Assembly (NCBI GenBank): GCA_028714735.1
Contig: JAQTLU010000002.1
Location: 243,069-307,068 of the forward strand
Reading direction: 5' to 3'
Length of the DNA: 64,000 bases
From: Gallionellaceae bacterium
GTDB taxonomy: Bacteria; Pseudomonadota; Gammaproteobacteria; Burkholderiales; Thiobacillaceae
In this document: one piece after another, positions 44,648 through 53,724 of the stretch
Layout of the letters: each line of letters starts with the position of its first letter
Numbering within the stretch: the first letter of the stretch is position 1
Notes under the pieces: generated by a model
What the model saw: only the letters and a program-made list of their open reading frames with translations
What the model was told of the DNA's origin: nothing
Databases searched by the model: none
Made by a program: the position numbers and the translations under genes

Positions 44648-44950
44648 GCCCTGGAAATGTCTTGATTTGTTCCTGGTCGCGGATGGTTGCCCGATGGAAA
44701 GGGCCCCAATATCCTGGTGCGGAATGGTCGCCGGCTTGGCCTGAACCTCAGGGGCGACCGTCCCGTAAATCGATCCATGAGGTCGATGGTATTATCTCAG
44801 CGTATTGGATATTGCAGTTCCTAGGCAAGTGCGGCGACCATGATCCCGGACCTGTCAGGCGGCCTGGAACAGCTCGGAGGCGTTCTGCCGGAATGTTTGC
44901 CGCTTCTCAGCCAGGGACGCGGCACAACTGCGTAATGGGGGGCGGTCGGC
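44648..44950. other. 303-bp divergent intergenic region
   Basis: It lies between the methyltransferase gene (minus) and the AMP-ligase gene (plus) and should hold both promoters. A perfect inverted repeat GGTCGCC / GGCGACC (44726-44732, 44753-44759) is visible. No hexamer pair convinced me. Short frames are open but have no homology I recognise. Confidence 0.5.
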
Positions 44951-46381
44951 ATGCTGATTGAGCACCTGCAACGGCTGGCGTATCGGCACGGCCGGGAGAT
45001 TGCGGTCATCGACGATGACCGCCGGGTGACCTTTGCCGAACTCTGGCAGCAGGTCGATGCGCTGGCCGGGCAGCTTGGCCGACAGGGCTTGGTGCCTGGG
45101 CAGTGCGCAGGCATTTCGATCAAGCCTGAGTTCAGGCACTTCCTGACCTCGCTGGCGTTGATGCGCCTGGGCTGTGTCCAGATTACCCTGCCCACCTATG
45201 AATCCGCACAATATCGCAAGGCCCTGGCCGAGAAAGCCGGCGTCCAGGTACAGCTGATCGATTTGGCCGAACACGCGCTAGCCGATTTCGCGGCCATCAT
45301 CCCGGTATATGAATTCGACCAGGCCGGTCCCGCCGAACACCGCCTTCCGAGTGACGAGGCCGCCTGCATCTATTTCGTCACCTCGGGCACCACGGGCAAG
45401 CCGAAGCTGATACCCCTCAGCCAGCGCCAACTGTTCCAGCAGGGCACGAACTGGCAGTACCCGCCCGGCCAGGAAATATTCTGGCGGCCAACTCCGATCG
45501 AATACAACAATTCCAAGCGCCAGCGCCTGTATAACCTGGTCAGCCGATCGACCAACATCTTTCTCGATCCGACCGGGCGCGACATGCTGGAGGTCGTCGA
45601 GCACCATGGCGTCACGCGCTTGAACCTGTCGGTGATGCAATCACGTCATCTGCTGCAGAATCTGCGGGCGACTTCGCGGCGCCTGCCGGATTTCTGCCAG
45701 GTCAGGATCGGGGGATCGGCGGTAAGCCCGGACCTGCGTGCGGCCCTGGTCCGGGACCTGACGGCCAATCTGCACATCACCTACGCCACCTCTGAGTTCG
45801 GCTCGATTGCCACCGCGGGCCCGGGGCACCATTTCGACCTGGAGATCACCGGTGTCGTCCACCCCGGGGTCGATCTGCGCATCGTCGATGATTCCGGCAA
45901 CGTGCTGCCTGCCGGCCAGGTGGGGCATATCGAGGTCAAGGGCTCGGGCATGGCGGATCATTACCGCGACGACGAAGCCGCCACGGACATCGCGTTCAGG
46001 GGGGAGTGGTTCCATCCCGGCGACATGGGCCATCTTTCCAGCGCCGGGCTGCTCTATGTCTCGGGGCGGGCCGATGACATGATGAGCCTCGCCAGCATCA
46101 ACATCTTCCCCTCCGAGATCGAGGCCGCCTTCGCCAGCTACCCGGGTTTGATCGAGTGCGCCGCGTTCGCCTTGAAGTCGAGCGCGTTCGGAGACATCCC
46201 GCTCCTGGCCATCGTCGGAAGCGACGAGCTTGACCTGGCCGCAATGTCCCGTTTCGGACGCGACAGGCTGGGTTTGCGGGCACCCAGGAAGCTGTTCAGG
46301 GTGTCCGCCCTGCCCAGGAACCGTGGCGGCAAGGTATTGAAGGATGAATTGCGCGCGCTGTTCGACCAACAGATAAAATGA
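44951..46381 (+). CDS. AMP-dependent synthetase/ligase
   Basis: 476 residues of the acyl-adenylate-forming superfamily. The P-loop-like motif is YFVTSGTTGKPKLIPLS; the A5 region is ITYATSEFGSIA; A7 is GEWFHPGDMGHLS; A8 is LYVSGRADDMMSLASINIFPSEIE; and the A10 lysine is in PRNRGGKVLKDELR. It loads a carboxylic acid onto a thiol, probably the 4'-phosphopantetheine of the carrier protein encoded 3 bp downstream. The substrate pocket cannot be decoded by eye. No condensation domain is attached, so it is a standalone loader. Confidence 0.9.
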   Translation: MLIEHLQRLAYRHGREIAVIDDDRRVTFAELWQQVDALAGQLGRQGLVPGQCAGISIKPEFRHFLTSLALMRLGCVQITLPTYESAQYRKALAEKAGVQVQLIDLAEHALADFAAIIPVYEFDQAGPAEHRLPSDEAACIYFVTSGTTGKPKLIPLSQRQLFQQGTNWQYPPGQEIFWRPTPIEYNNSKRQRLYNLVSRSTNIFLDPTGRDMLEVVEHHGVTRLNLSVMQSRHLLQNLRATSRRLPDFCQVRIGGSAVSPDLRAALVRDLTANLHITYATSEFGSIATAGPGHHFDLEITGVVHPGVDLRIVDDSGNVLPAGQVGHIEVKGSGMADHYRDDEAATDIAFRGEWFHPGDMGHLSSAGLLYVSGRADDMMSLASINIFPSEIEAAFASYPGLIECAAFALKSSAFGDIPLLAIVGSDELDLAAMSRFGRDRLGLRAPRKLFRVSALPRNRGGKVLKDELRALFDQQIK

Positions 46382-46384
46382 GCC

Positions 46385-46651
46385 ATGACCGCCGACCCTG
46401 AAGGATATTTCCGTCTCGTCGCCGAAGCGATCGAAAGCTGTTCGCTACCCTCCGTCGGCGGCGACCGATTCCGCTTCGACCCGGACCTCCACGGGGAATC
46501 CGAATTCGCGTCGTTCGGCTTCGACAGCTTGACGACCATGGAGTTTTGCATCGCCATCCACTGTTCGACCGGCGTCGAACTCTCGCTCGGGGACGTGGCG
46601 CGCTTGCAGACGCCGAGGGCGATCACCGAGTATCTGACCGCACGGACATGA
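46385..46651 (+). CDS. Acyl/peptidyl carrier protein
   Basis: 88 residues with the attachment motif FGFDSLTTMEF, whose Ser carries 4'-phosphopantetheine. The helices on each side have the carrier-protein pattern, and ITEYLTART ends the fold. It follows the ligase by 3 bp and its stop overlaps the start of the hydrolase-like gene (ATGA), so the three proteins are probably made in step. No ketosynthase or condensation enzyme is in the window. Confidence 0.87.
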   Translation: MTADPEGYFRLVAEAIESCSLPSVGGDRFRFDPDLHGESEFASFGFDSLTTMEFCIAIHCSTGVELSLGDVARLQTPRAITEYLTART

Positions 46652-47508
46652 GCGGATATCTCGCGAAGCAGATCGATATCGCCAACAATCCGGCGTCGAA
46701 CATCGACTACTTCAAGGTTCTGATGTCGCTCCAGGTCTACGCCTCGCCGGCCGAGTGGCGCGACTTCATCGCGGCGACGGACGGATTTTCGCGGGGTACG
46801 GCCGATTTCCGGACCCTGGTCGGCGATTTGCACAAGTTGGTATCTCGCCATGGCGAGCCCATGCAGATGTACGAGCGTGTCCACTTGAGCAATTCTGTCA
46901 GCCACTATCGCGGCAGCGGACGCCCCGGAAAGATGCTGGTCGCTTTCTGCGGCCGTGCCCAGGTGCTGTTCGGCCCCATCGCCCGGATACTGCAGCTATT
47001 TCCCGCCGAGGACTACGAGGTGCTGGTATTGCGGGACACCCGGAAACTGGGCTTCACGCAAGGGCTTTCAGGGCATTCCACCTCCTTCGTGGAAATGATC
47101 GAGAAACTGCGCAAGCAGTTCTTCGCTGACCCGGACCAGGAAATATTCTGCCTGGGCACCAGTGGCGGCGGCGGCCCGGCCCTGGTTGCCGCCACGCTGT
47201 GGTCGGCCCGGTCCGGGGTCTGTTTTTCCGGCCGCCCGCCGACCTCGTCCAGGATCTACGGCGAGTCGGCCGAGGCCCTGGCGATGGAGGATGCGTTGCG
47301 GCAGCGCCGCGACCAGGCGGGGCAAAGACTGGTAGCCGTTTATCCTGCGGAGCATGCCGAGGATGTCGCGACCGCCGGGCAACTGGCGGATATCGCCAGC
47401 GTCGAGTTGATGCCGATCGCCGGCCTCTCGGACCACAATGTCCTGCATGACCTGCATCTGCGCGGCGACTTGGCCGCCGTGTTGAGAAACACCGGGTTGG
47501 TGACGTAG
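46648..47508 (+). CDS. Alpha/beta-hydrolase-like protein, possible thioesterase or acyltransferase
   Basis: About 286 residues. The nucleophile elbow is GTSGGGGPALVAATL (GxSGG), then VAVYPAEHAEDVATA with an acidic residue and LSDHNVLHDLHLRG with a likely catalytic His near the C-terminus. The N-terminal 90 residues have no recognised domain. In place after a ligase and a carrier protein it may release or transfer the acyl chain. The ATG at 46648 is coupled to the carrier gene. Confidence 0.68.
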   Translation: MSGYLAKQIDIANNPASNIDYFKVLMSLQVYASPAEWRDFIAATDGFSRGTADFRTLVGDLHKLVSRHGEPMQMYERVHLSNSVSHYRGSGRPGKMLVAFCGRAQVLFGPIARILQLFPAEDYEVLVLRDTRKLGFTQGLSGHSTSFVEMIEKLRKQFFADPDQEIFCLGTSGGGGPALVAATLWSARSGVCFSGRPPTSSRIYGESAEALAMEDALRQRRDQAGQRLVAVYPAEHAEDVATAGQLADIASVELMPIAGLSDHNVLHDLHLRGDLAAVLRNTGLVT

Positions 47509-47611
47509 CATCAAGACCGGTCGCGCGGGTACGGCTTAGCCGCTCCGGCCGCCTGCCTGGGCGGAGGCGCGGCCACAACGTGGAATGGGGGTATATCCGT
47601 GCAGCATCGTC

Positions 47612-48412
47612 ATGGCTAATCCGGTTTTCATCTTCGCCTCCGGACCCGGTTCGGGCGGCAAGGCGCTGCAACATCTGGTGGCGTCCAGCCATGAGGTGCT
47701 GGTCTGGGGGGCTACCGGCGGCGTGATGGCGCATTTCCTGGAGGGCATGCGGAAACTCGACCTGGCGGCCAGTCCTTCCATGCGGGGTGTCCTGACGGGC
47801 ATGGATGTCGACAGGTCGGCGCGGAAGACGATCGCGCCTGGCGATGACATCATGCCGTACCTCGCCGATCTGCGTTTGCCGGGCAAGCACACGCAACGGG
47901 CCTTCCGGCGGTTTTGCGCTGACCTCTACGGTGCCCCGGCGAAGGCGCATGGTTTCTCGCGCTGGGGCATGGTCGAGGCCTCGGGAACAAAATTCACCGC
48001 AGATATGCTGAGGCTGGTGTTTCCGAAGGCGAAATTCCTCTTCGTCGTCCGCCATCCATTGGACTGCCTCGGCGCGATCAAGGCCAGCCGGGTGCAGCCG
48101 CGGGACCGCTGGGGCGAGAGCGTGGCGCCCGGCCGCCGGCTGGATTGGTTCGCGGCGAACTGGGCCGCCCAGGCGGCCGAATTCGGACGCATCGATTACG
48201 GTCTGAAACTGCGCTACGAGGATTTGCTCGAAGGCAAGGTGTCGCTTGCCGAACTGAATGATTTCCTGGAAATCTCCCTGGCCGCCGAAGCCGTCGAGGC
48301 GCTGCGTTCCCGGCCGGAACTGGAACGTGGTCGGCGGGATCTGAAGCCGGATGCGATTGCCCGGCTGCTGCCGGTATTGCGGGACACGATGCTGCATTGG
48401 GGATATGAATGA
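47612..48412 (+). CDS. Sulfotransferase 4
   Basis: About 266 residues. The PAPS loop is FIFASGPGSGGKALQHLVASS and the 3'-phosphate site is FLFVVRHPLDCLGAIKA; LKLRYEDLLEGKVSLAELNDFLEI is the usual later block. ATG 47612 is used because homology starts at MANPVFIFA; ATG 47585 is also in frame. A sulfate may be placed on the product of the carrier-protein cluster or on the same glycans as those of the earlier three enzymes. Confidence 0.82.
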   Translation: MANPVFIFASGPGSGGKALQHLVASSHEVLVWGATGGVMAHFLEGMRKLDLAASPSMRGVLTGMDVDRSARKTIAPGDDIMPYLADLRLPGKHTQRAFRRFCADLYGAPAKAHGFSRWGMVEASGTKFTADMLRLVFPKAKFLFVVRHPLDCLGAIKASRVQPRDRWGESVAPGRRLDWFAANWAAQAAEFGRIDYGLKLRYEDLLEGKVSLAELNDFLEISLAAEAVEALRSRPELERGRRDLKPDAIARLLPVLRDTMLHWGYE

Positions 48413-49242
48413 ATAGCCATGTTATGTATTGCCGACCTGATGTCCGTGCTTCGGCGGGGGCGGCGTTGCGTGCGCTCGGCCGTCTGCTGTTGGTCTCGGC
48501 GTGCGCCATCGGCCTCGCCTGGGCGGAAGCGCCGCCGCCGTCAGTCAAGGTCATGTCGTCCTTCGGCACCGGCTTCGCGGTCAGTTCCGAGGGCTACGTG
48601 GTGACGGCCTGGCATGTGGTCAAGGACCGGCAGCAGGTGTTCGTCGGCCCAGTGAGCGCAAACAAGTGGGTCCGTGCGAAGGTGCTCAGGGTCGACGCCG
48701 TGAACGACCTGGCGCTCCTGAAGGGACCGAAGCTCGGCCGGGGCCTGGAGGTCGCCGAGTGGTCGGACGTGCCGATCGGCCTGGAGGTGTATGCCATCGG
48801 ATACCCGCGGCCGAAACTCATGGGCCTGTCGAAGAAGATCACCCAGGGCATCGTCAACGGTGATCGTCACGAGAGCGGAGACGAGGGCTTTTTCCAGTTC
48901 AGCGCCGAGATACAGAAAGGCAATTCCGGCGGGCCGGTGGTCGCGCCCGACGGCTCCGTGATCGGGGTGGTGCAGCGCAAACTCGACGCGCTCAAACTGG
49001 CCGAGCGTTCGCGCGATTTGCCGCAAAACGTCAATTACGCCCTGAAGTCCTCGGTGCTGCTGCGCTTCCTGCGCGATGGCGGGGTCGACATCAAGGCCAG
49101 GAGGGTGGATCTCACGGTCAATGCCCGGCCATTCGAGGTGTTTCGGCGGGTGGAGGACTCGGTCGTGGCGGTCATGGCGATCGACAAGCTGCCGGACAAT
49201 GCCGCCGGGCAGTCGGAGGCTGCGACCGAGCTGTGGCGGTGA
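48409..49242 (+). CDS. Secreted trypsin-like serine protease
   Basis: 277 residues with a signal peptide (hydrophobic segment LGRLLLVSACAIGLAWAEA). The triad is complete: His in YVVTAWHVVKD, Asp in AVNDLALLKGP and Ser in QKGNSGGPVVAPDG, as in the S1C/DegP-like group. No PDZ domain follows. It starts 4 bp before the stop of the sulfotransferase gene (ATGA), so both are co-transcribed. It may process exported proteins such as the giant repeat protein; that is only suggested by location. Confidence 0.88.
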   Translation: MNSHVMYCRPDVRASAGAALRALGRLLLVSACAIGLAWAEAPPPSVKVMSSFGTGFAVSSEGYVVTAWHVVKDRQQVFVGPVSANKWVRAKVLRVDAVNDLALLKGPKLGRGLEVAEWSDVPIGLEVYAIGYPRPKLMGLSKKITQGIVNGDRHESGDEGFFQFSAEIQKGNSGGPVVAPDGSVIGVVQRKLDALKLAERSRDLPQNVNYALKSSVLLRFLRDGGVDIKARRVDLTVNARPFEVFRRVEDSVVAVMAIDKLPDNAAGQSEAATELWR

Positions 49243-49536
49243 TGCCCCGGTCGACAAGCGCGTTGCCAGTCTCCCGGGCAGGAAACGGAGCCCAATTGCC
49301 GGGAGGCCAGCATCCGGCGCAATGCCGGGGCCTGATGGCAACAGGACATGGTTTGTCCTTATTATTCATATCCTTATGCGTTTGTCCGATTTAGCGAGTC
49401 TATTCGTGCATAAGAAGTTTCGATTGCACTGATGGTCCGCTGAGGGGTCATCTCAGGTAACATTCGACCGGTTTCGCGGGGCCATTGGATTCCGGCCCCG
49501 TTCCATTTTTTTGTCTTCAACCTTCGGAGGCGACAC
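49243..49536 (+). promoter_or_regulatory. Leader region of the qmo-hdr operon
   Basis: 294 bp without a gene. The part from 49355 to 49425 is AT-rich and the likely promoter, but no hexamer pair could be fixed. The hairpin at 49477-49500 and T run follow within the transcript, and GGAGG (49526-49530) precedes qmoA. Confidence 0.5.
49477..49512 (+). terminator. Hairpin plus T run 25 bp before qmoA, terminator or attenuator
   Basis: A perfect 7-bp stem CGGGGCC / GGCCCCG (49477-49483, 49494-49500) with a 10-nt loop is followed after TTCCA by seven T. It could end transcription from the protease gene, or act as an attenuator in the qmo leader if the promoter lies upstream. Confidence 0.6.
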
Positions 49537-50820
49537 ATGACGTCTGTTGTGGCGACCAACCAGTCCATTCTGGTCGTGGGCGGCGGCATCGCCGGTATGA
49601 CTGCGGCACTTGAGGCTGCGGAAACCGGTAAGCAGGTCGTGCTGGTGGAAAAGAACCCCTACCTCGGGGGACGCACCGTGCAGCTGTACCGCTATTTTCC
49701 CAAGATGTGCCATCCCAGCTGTGGCCTGGAAATCAACCTGCGCCGGCTGAAAGCCAATCCGCGCATCCAGGTGCTGACCATGGCCGAAGTCACCGGTATC
49801 TCCGGCGCCAAGGGCAACTACAGCGTCAACGTGAAGCTGGCTCCCCGTTTCGTCAACGAGAACTGCACCGCCTGCGGCGAGTGCAACAGGGTGGCGACGA
49901 CGGAAGTGGCCGATGCCTTCAACTACAACCTGGGCAAGGTCAAGGCGGCCTACCTGCCGTCCGACATGGCCTATCCCCAGCGTTACGTGATCGATCCCTC
50001 GGTGATCGGTAGCGCCGAGGCCGACACCATCAAGGCCGCCTGCAAGTACGGCGCCATCGACCTCGACATGAAGGAAGAGACGGTCACCCTGAACGCCGGC
50101 GCCATCGTCTGGGCCACAGGCTGGCAGCCCTATGATGCCGAGAAGATCACGCCCTACCGTTATGGCGAGTTCAAGAACGTCATCACCAACGTCGAATTCG
50201 AGCGCCTGGCCGACCCGCACGGTCCCACCGGCGGCAAGATCCTGCGCCCGTCCGACGGCAAGGAAGCCAAGAACATCGCCTTCATCCAGTGCGCCGGCTC
50301 GCGCGACGAGAACCACCTGCGCCACTGCTCGCGCTTCTGCTGCATGGCCTCGCTGAAACAGACCAAGTATGTCCAGGAAGCCTGGGGCGACGAGGGCAAG
50401 TCGACCATCTACTACATCGACATCCGCGCCATCGACCGCTTCGAGGACTTCTACCAGGAAGTGAAGGCCAACCCGAACGTTTGCTTCGTCAAGTCCAAGG
50501 TGGCCCGCATCTCCGAGGACAAGAACGGCGACCCGCGCCTGTGGGGCGTCAACACCGAGGGCTACATCCGCTACGCCGAGCCGCATGACCTGGTCGTGCT
50601 GGCCGTCGGCATGGAGCCGTCGGTCAAGGGGGTCGACATCCCGGCCGAGGTGATGAGCGATTCCTCCGGCTTCCTGATGGCCGACCCGGTCAACGCCGGC
50701 ATCTTCGGTGCCGGTTGCGCCACCAACGCCCTGGATGTGAACCGTGCGGTGCAAAGCGCCACCGCCGCCGCCCTGCGCGCGGTCCAGGTGGTCAACAAAG
50801 TCGCCCGCGCGGAGGCATGA
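49537..50820 (+). CDS. qmoA: Quinone-interacting membrane-bound oxidoreductase subunit QmoA
   Basis: A 427-residue HdrA-like flavoprotein. The FAD-binding start is VVGGGIAGMTAALEAAETG, and NPYLGGRTVQLYRYFPKMCH is diagnostic. A CTACGEC cysteine pair lies near residue 110. The second HdrA block, IQCAGSRDENHLRHCSRFCC, has the three cysteines that bind iron-sulfur. In sulfate reducers Qmo feeds APS reductase; in sulfur-oxidising betaproteobacteria it is thought to take electrons from AprBA towards the quinone pool. First gene of qmoA-qmoB-hdrC-hdrB. AprBA itself is not in this window. Confidence 0.92.
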   Translation: MTSVVATNQSILVVGGGIAGMTAALEAAETGKQVVLVEKNPYLGGRTVQLYRYFPKMCHPSCGLEINLRRLKANPRIQVLTMAEVTGISGAKGNYSVNVKLAPRFVNENCTACGECNRVATTEVADAFNYNLGKVKAAYLPSDMAYPQRYVIDPSVIGSAEADTIKAACKYGAIDLDMKEETVTLNAGAIVWATGWQPYDAEKITPYRYGEFKNVITNVEFERLADPHGPTGGKILRPSDGKEAKNIAFIQCAGSRDENHLRHCSRFCCMASLKQTKYVQEAWGDEGKSTIYYIDIRAIDRFEDFYQEVKANPNVCFVKSKVARISEDKNGDPRLWGVNTEGYIRYAEPHDLVVLAVGMEPSVKGVDIPAEVMSDSSGFLMADPVNAGIFGAGCATNALDVNRAVQSATAAALRAVQVVNKVARAEA

Positions 50821-50824
50821 GAAA

Positions 50825-53068
50825 ATGGCTGAAATGAAAACCGCTGCTTACATCTGCAAGGGCTGCGAACTGGGCAGCCGCCTGGATGTCGCATCCCTGG
50901 TCAAGATCGCCACCAAGGAAGGCAAGATGGCCATCGTGCGCGAGCACGATTTCCTCTGCTCCGCCGACGGCGTGGCGCTGATCAGGAACGACATCGACAA
51001 CGAAGGCGTCACCCACGCCGCCATCTGCGCCTGTTCCCGTCGTGCCAAGACCGAGGCGTTCAACTTCCCGACCGTGGCGATGAGCCGCGGCAACCTGCGC
51101 GAAGGCGTGATCTGGATCCGGCCCGACACCGACGAGGCGCGCGAGACCACCCAGGAAATGGCCGATGACTATGTCCGCATGGCCTGCGCCGAGGTGAAGG
51201 CCATGAAGGTGCCCGAGGGCAACCAGAACACCGGCACCACCAAGACCCTGCTGGTGGTCGGTGGCGGCATGTCCGGCATGACCGCGGCCATCGAGTCCGC
51301 CAAGGCCGGCTACAAGGTGGTGCTGATCGAGAAGACCGGCGCCCTGGGCGGCATGGCCGCCAAGCTGTGGAAGCGCATCCCCAACCGCGAACCGTTCAAG
51401 GCCCCGATGGACAACGGTGTCGCCGACCTGGTCTCCCAGATCGAAGCCGATGCCAACATCAAGGTCTACCTGAACGCGGTCATCGCCAAGACCTCCGGTT
51501 CGCCCGGTCGCTTCGCGGTCGATATCGCCGTCGAATCCGGCCCGGTCGTGACCGAGGACATCGGCGCCATCATCCAGGCCTCCGGCTTCACCCCCTACGA
51601 CATGGCCAAGCTGCCCAATCTGGGCGGCGGCCAGGCCAACGTGGTCGACCAGCTCGGCCTGGAGGCCCTGGCCCGCGCGGCCAACGGCGGCCCGATCAAG
51701 CGCGCCGACGGCAAGGAAGTGAAATCGGTGGTGTTCGTCCAGTGTGCCGGCCAGCGCGACGCGACCAAGGAACACCTGGAGTACTGCTCCGGCCACTGCT
51801 GCGCCACCAGCGTCAAGCAGGCCATGTACTTCAAGGACGCCAACCCGGACGTCGACACGGTGGTGCTCTACACCGACCTGCGCATGCCCGGCAACAACGA
51901 GGACTTCTACCGCGCCGCCCAGAACAAGGGCGTGATCTTCTCCAAGGGCGAGGTATCCAACGTCGCCGCCAGCGGTGACGGCTGCACGGTCAAGTTCAAG
52001 GATCTGATCCTGAACGAGGAGACCAGCGCCGAGGCCGATCTGGTCGTGCTGGCCACCGGCATGGTGCCGACTACCGGCCCCGACCTGGATGCGCTGTCTG
52101 AAGCCAACCGCGCTGCCGAAAGCGGCGGCGCCGAGGCCAAGGAGCAGGTCGTCCAGATGATGTCGAAGTCGGTCCTGAACCTGGATTACCGCCAGGGTCC
52201 GGACGTGCCGCAGTTCAAGCACGGCTTCAACGACAGCCACTTCATCTGCTTCCCCTACGAGACCCGCCGCACGGCCATCTACGCCGCCGGTCCGGTGCGT
52301 CGTCCGATGGACATCGCCCAGGCCACGGAAGACGCCACCGGCGCCGCCATGAAGGCGATCCAGGCGATGGAAAACGCCGGTCTCGGCAAGGCCGCGCATC
52401 CCCGCTCCGGCGACTTGAGCTTCCCCTCGGTGCGCCTGGAAGGCTGTACCCAGTGCAAGCGTTGCACGGTGGAATGCCCGTTCGGCGCCATCGACGAGGA
52501 CGAAAAGCGCTTCCCGCTGTTCAACGAATCGCGCTGCCGCCGCTGCGGCACCTGCATGGGCGCCTGCCCGGTGCGGGTGATCTCGTTCGAGAACTACTCG
52601 GTCAACACCGTCGGCGCCCAGATCAAGGCGGTCGACATTCCGGACGAGTTTTCCGAGAAGCCGCGCGTGCTGGTCCTGGCCTGCGAGAACGACGCCTACC
52701 CGGCGCTCGACATGGCCGGCATGAACCGCAATGCCTACGACCCCTATGTGCGGATCATCCCGGTGCGCTGCCTGGGTTCGGTCAACACCATCTGGATCAC
52801 CGACGCGCTCAACTCCGGCTACGACGGCGTCATGCTGATGGGCTGCAAGCACGGCGACCAGTACCAGTGCCACTTCGTCAAGGGTTCCGAACTCGGCCGC
52901 TACCGCATGTCCAAGGTGTACGACACCCTCAAGGGCATGGGCCTGGAAGAGGATCGCCTGATGGACCTGGAAGTCGCCATCACCGACGTCGACACCCTGC
53001 CGCAGAAGATCAACGACTATGCGGCCCGGATTGTCGAAATGGGCATGTCGCCGTTCAAGGGCCTGTGA
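50825..53068 (+). CDS. qmoB: Quinone-interacting membrane-bound oxidoreductase subunit QmoB
   Basis: About 747 residues. An N-terminal part has ICKGCELGSRLD and CACSRRAKTE. The HdrA-like flavoprotein core begins TLLVVGGGMSGMTAAIESAKAG and includes QCAGQRDATKEHLEYCSGHCC. Two ferredoxin motifs are CTQCKRCTVECPFGAI and CRRCGTCMGACPVRVI. The C-terminal part (VLACENDAYPALD, then MGCKHGDQYQCHFVKGS) is the MvhD-like domain typical of QmoB. The ATG at 50825 has GGAGG upstream and lies 4 bp after the qmoA stop. Works with QmoA and the HdrC/HdrB pair. Confidence 0.92.
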   Translation: MAEMKTAAYICKGCELGSRLDVASLVKIATKEGKMAIVREHDFLCSADGVALIRNDIDNEGVTHAAICACSRRAKTEAFNFPTVAMSRGNLREGVIWIRPDTDEARETTQEMADDYVRMACAEVKAMKVPEGNQNTGTTKTLLVVGGGMSGMTAAIESAKAGYKVVLIEKTGALGGMAAKLWKRIPNREPFKAPMDNGVADLVSQIEADANIKVYLNAVIAKTSGSPGRFAVDIAVESGPVVTEDIGAIIQASGFTPYDMAKLPNLGGGQANVVDQLGLEALARAANGGPIKRADGKEVKSVVFVQCAGQRDATKEHLEYCSGHCCATSVKQAMYFKDANPDVDTVVLYTDLRMPGNNEDFYRAAQNKGVIFSKGEVSNVAASGDGCTVKFKDLILNEETSAEADLVVLATGMVPTTGPDLDALSEANRAAESGGAEAKEQVVQMMSKSVLNLDYRQGPDVPQFKHGFNDSHFICFPYETRRTAIYAAGPVRRPMDIAQATEDATGAAMKAIQAMENAGLGKAAHPRSGDLSFPSVRLEGCTQCKRCTVECPFGAIDEDEKRFPLFNESRCRRCGTCMGACPVRVISFENYSVNTVGAQIKAVDIPDEFSEKPRVLVLACENDAYPALDMAGMNRNAYDPYVRIIPVRCLGSVNTIWITDALNSGYDGVMLMGCKHGDQYQCHFVKGSELGRYRMSKVYDTLKGMGLEEDRLMDLEVAITDVDTLPQKINDYAARIVEMGMSPFKGL

Positions 53069-53078
53069 GGAGATAGCG

Positions 53079-53711
53079 ATGAGCGATATGAACCAGCAAA
53101 TGACGGCCAAGTACAAGAACAACTTCCTCAAGGAGATCGAGGAACAGGCCGAGATGGGCGACTGGGTGAAGATGTGCATGCAATGCGGCGTCTGCTCCGG
53201 TTCCTGCCCGACCAACTTCCACCCCGGCTGGGACCATCCGCCCCAGGAGATCTTCATGCTGATCCGGGCCGGCAAGCGGGACGAGGTTCTCAACTCGCAG
53301 TCGATGTGGATGTGCACCTCGTGCTACAACTGCTACGTCCGCTGTCCGCGCAAGATTCCGATCACCCACATCATGCACGGCATCGCCGAGTACGCCTACC
53401 GGATCGGCCGCGCGCCCAAGAACCAGCCTACCCTGCACCTGTCGCAGACCTTTTGGAACAACTGCACCAAGAACGGCCGCGTCAACGAGGTGCAACTGAC
53501 CCAGACCCTGTACTTCAAGGACGGCATCGCCGACGGCATCAAGAAGGCCATGGCCATGCAGGCCGCGGCCCTGGGCCTGGTCAAGGCCGGCCGCCTGAAT
53601 CCGATGGAAGCCCTCGGCGGCGGCCACAAGTGCAAGGACATCAAGGGCATCCACGCCATGCTGGCCAAGGCGAAGGAACTGGAAGCCAAGCGCAAGGGCC
53701 GTACGGCCTAA
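53079..53711 (+). CDS. hdrC: HdrC-like iron-sulfur protein
   Basis: 210 residues with two [4Fe-4S] motifs: CMQCGVCSGSCPTNF and CTSCYNCYVRCPRKIP. The HdrC family passes electrons between HdrA-like flavoproteins and HdrB. The C-terminal half is helical with Lys/Ala repeats. GAGGAGA stands 7 nt before the ATG. In sulfate reducers QmoC is a single membrane protein with an HdrE-like b-type cytochrome part; here its place is taken by separate HdrC and HdrB, as known in Thiobacillus, and no membrane subunit is seen. Confidence 0.92.
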   Translation: MSDMNQQMTAKYKNNFLKEIEEQAEMGDWVKMCMQCGVCSGSCPTNFHPGWDHPPQEIFMLIRAGKRDEVLNSQSMWMCTSCYNCYVRCPRKIPITHIMHGIAEYAYRIGRAPKNQPTLHLSQTFWNNCTKNGRVNEVQLTQTLYFKDGIADGIKKAMAMQAAALGLVKAGRLNPMEALGGGHKCKDIKGIHAMLAKAKELEAKRKGRTA

Positions 53712-53724
53712 GGAGTGAATGAAG

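Noticed and set aside
50792..53317. An 841-codon open frame opposite qmoB
   Set aside because: Shadow frame produced by codon bias of qmoB; no recognisable domain, no ribosome-binding site.
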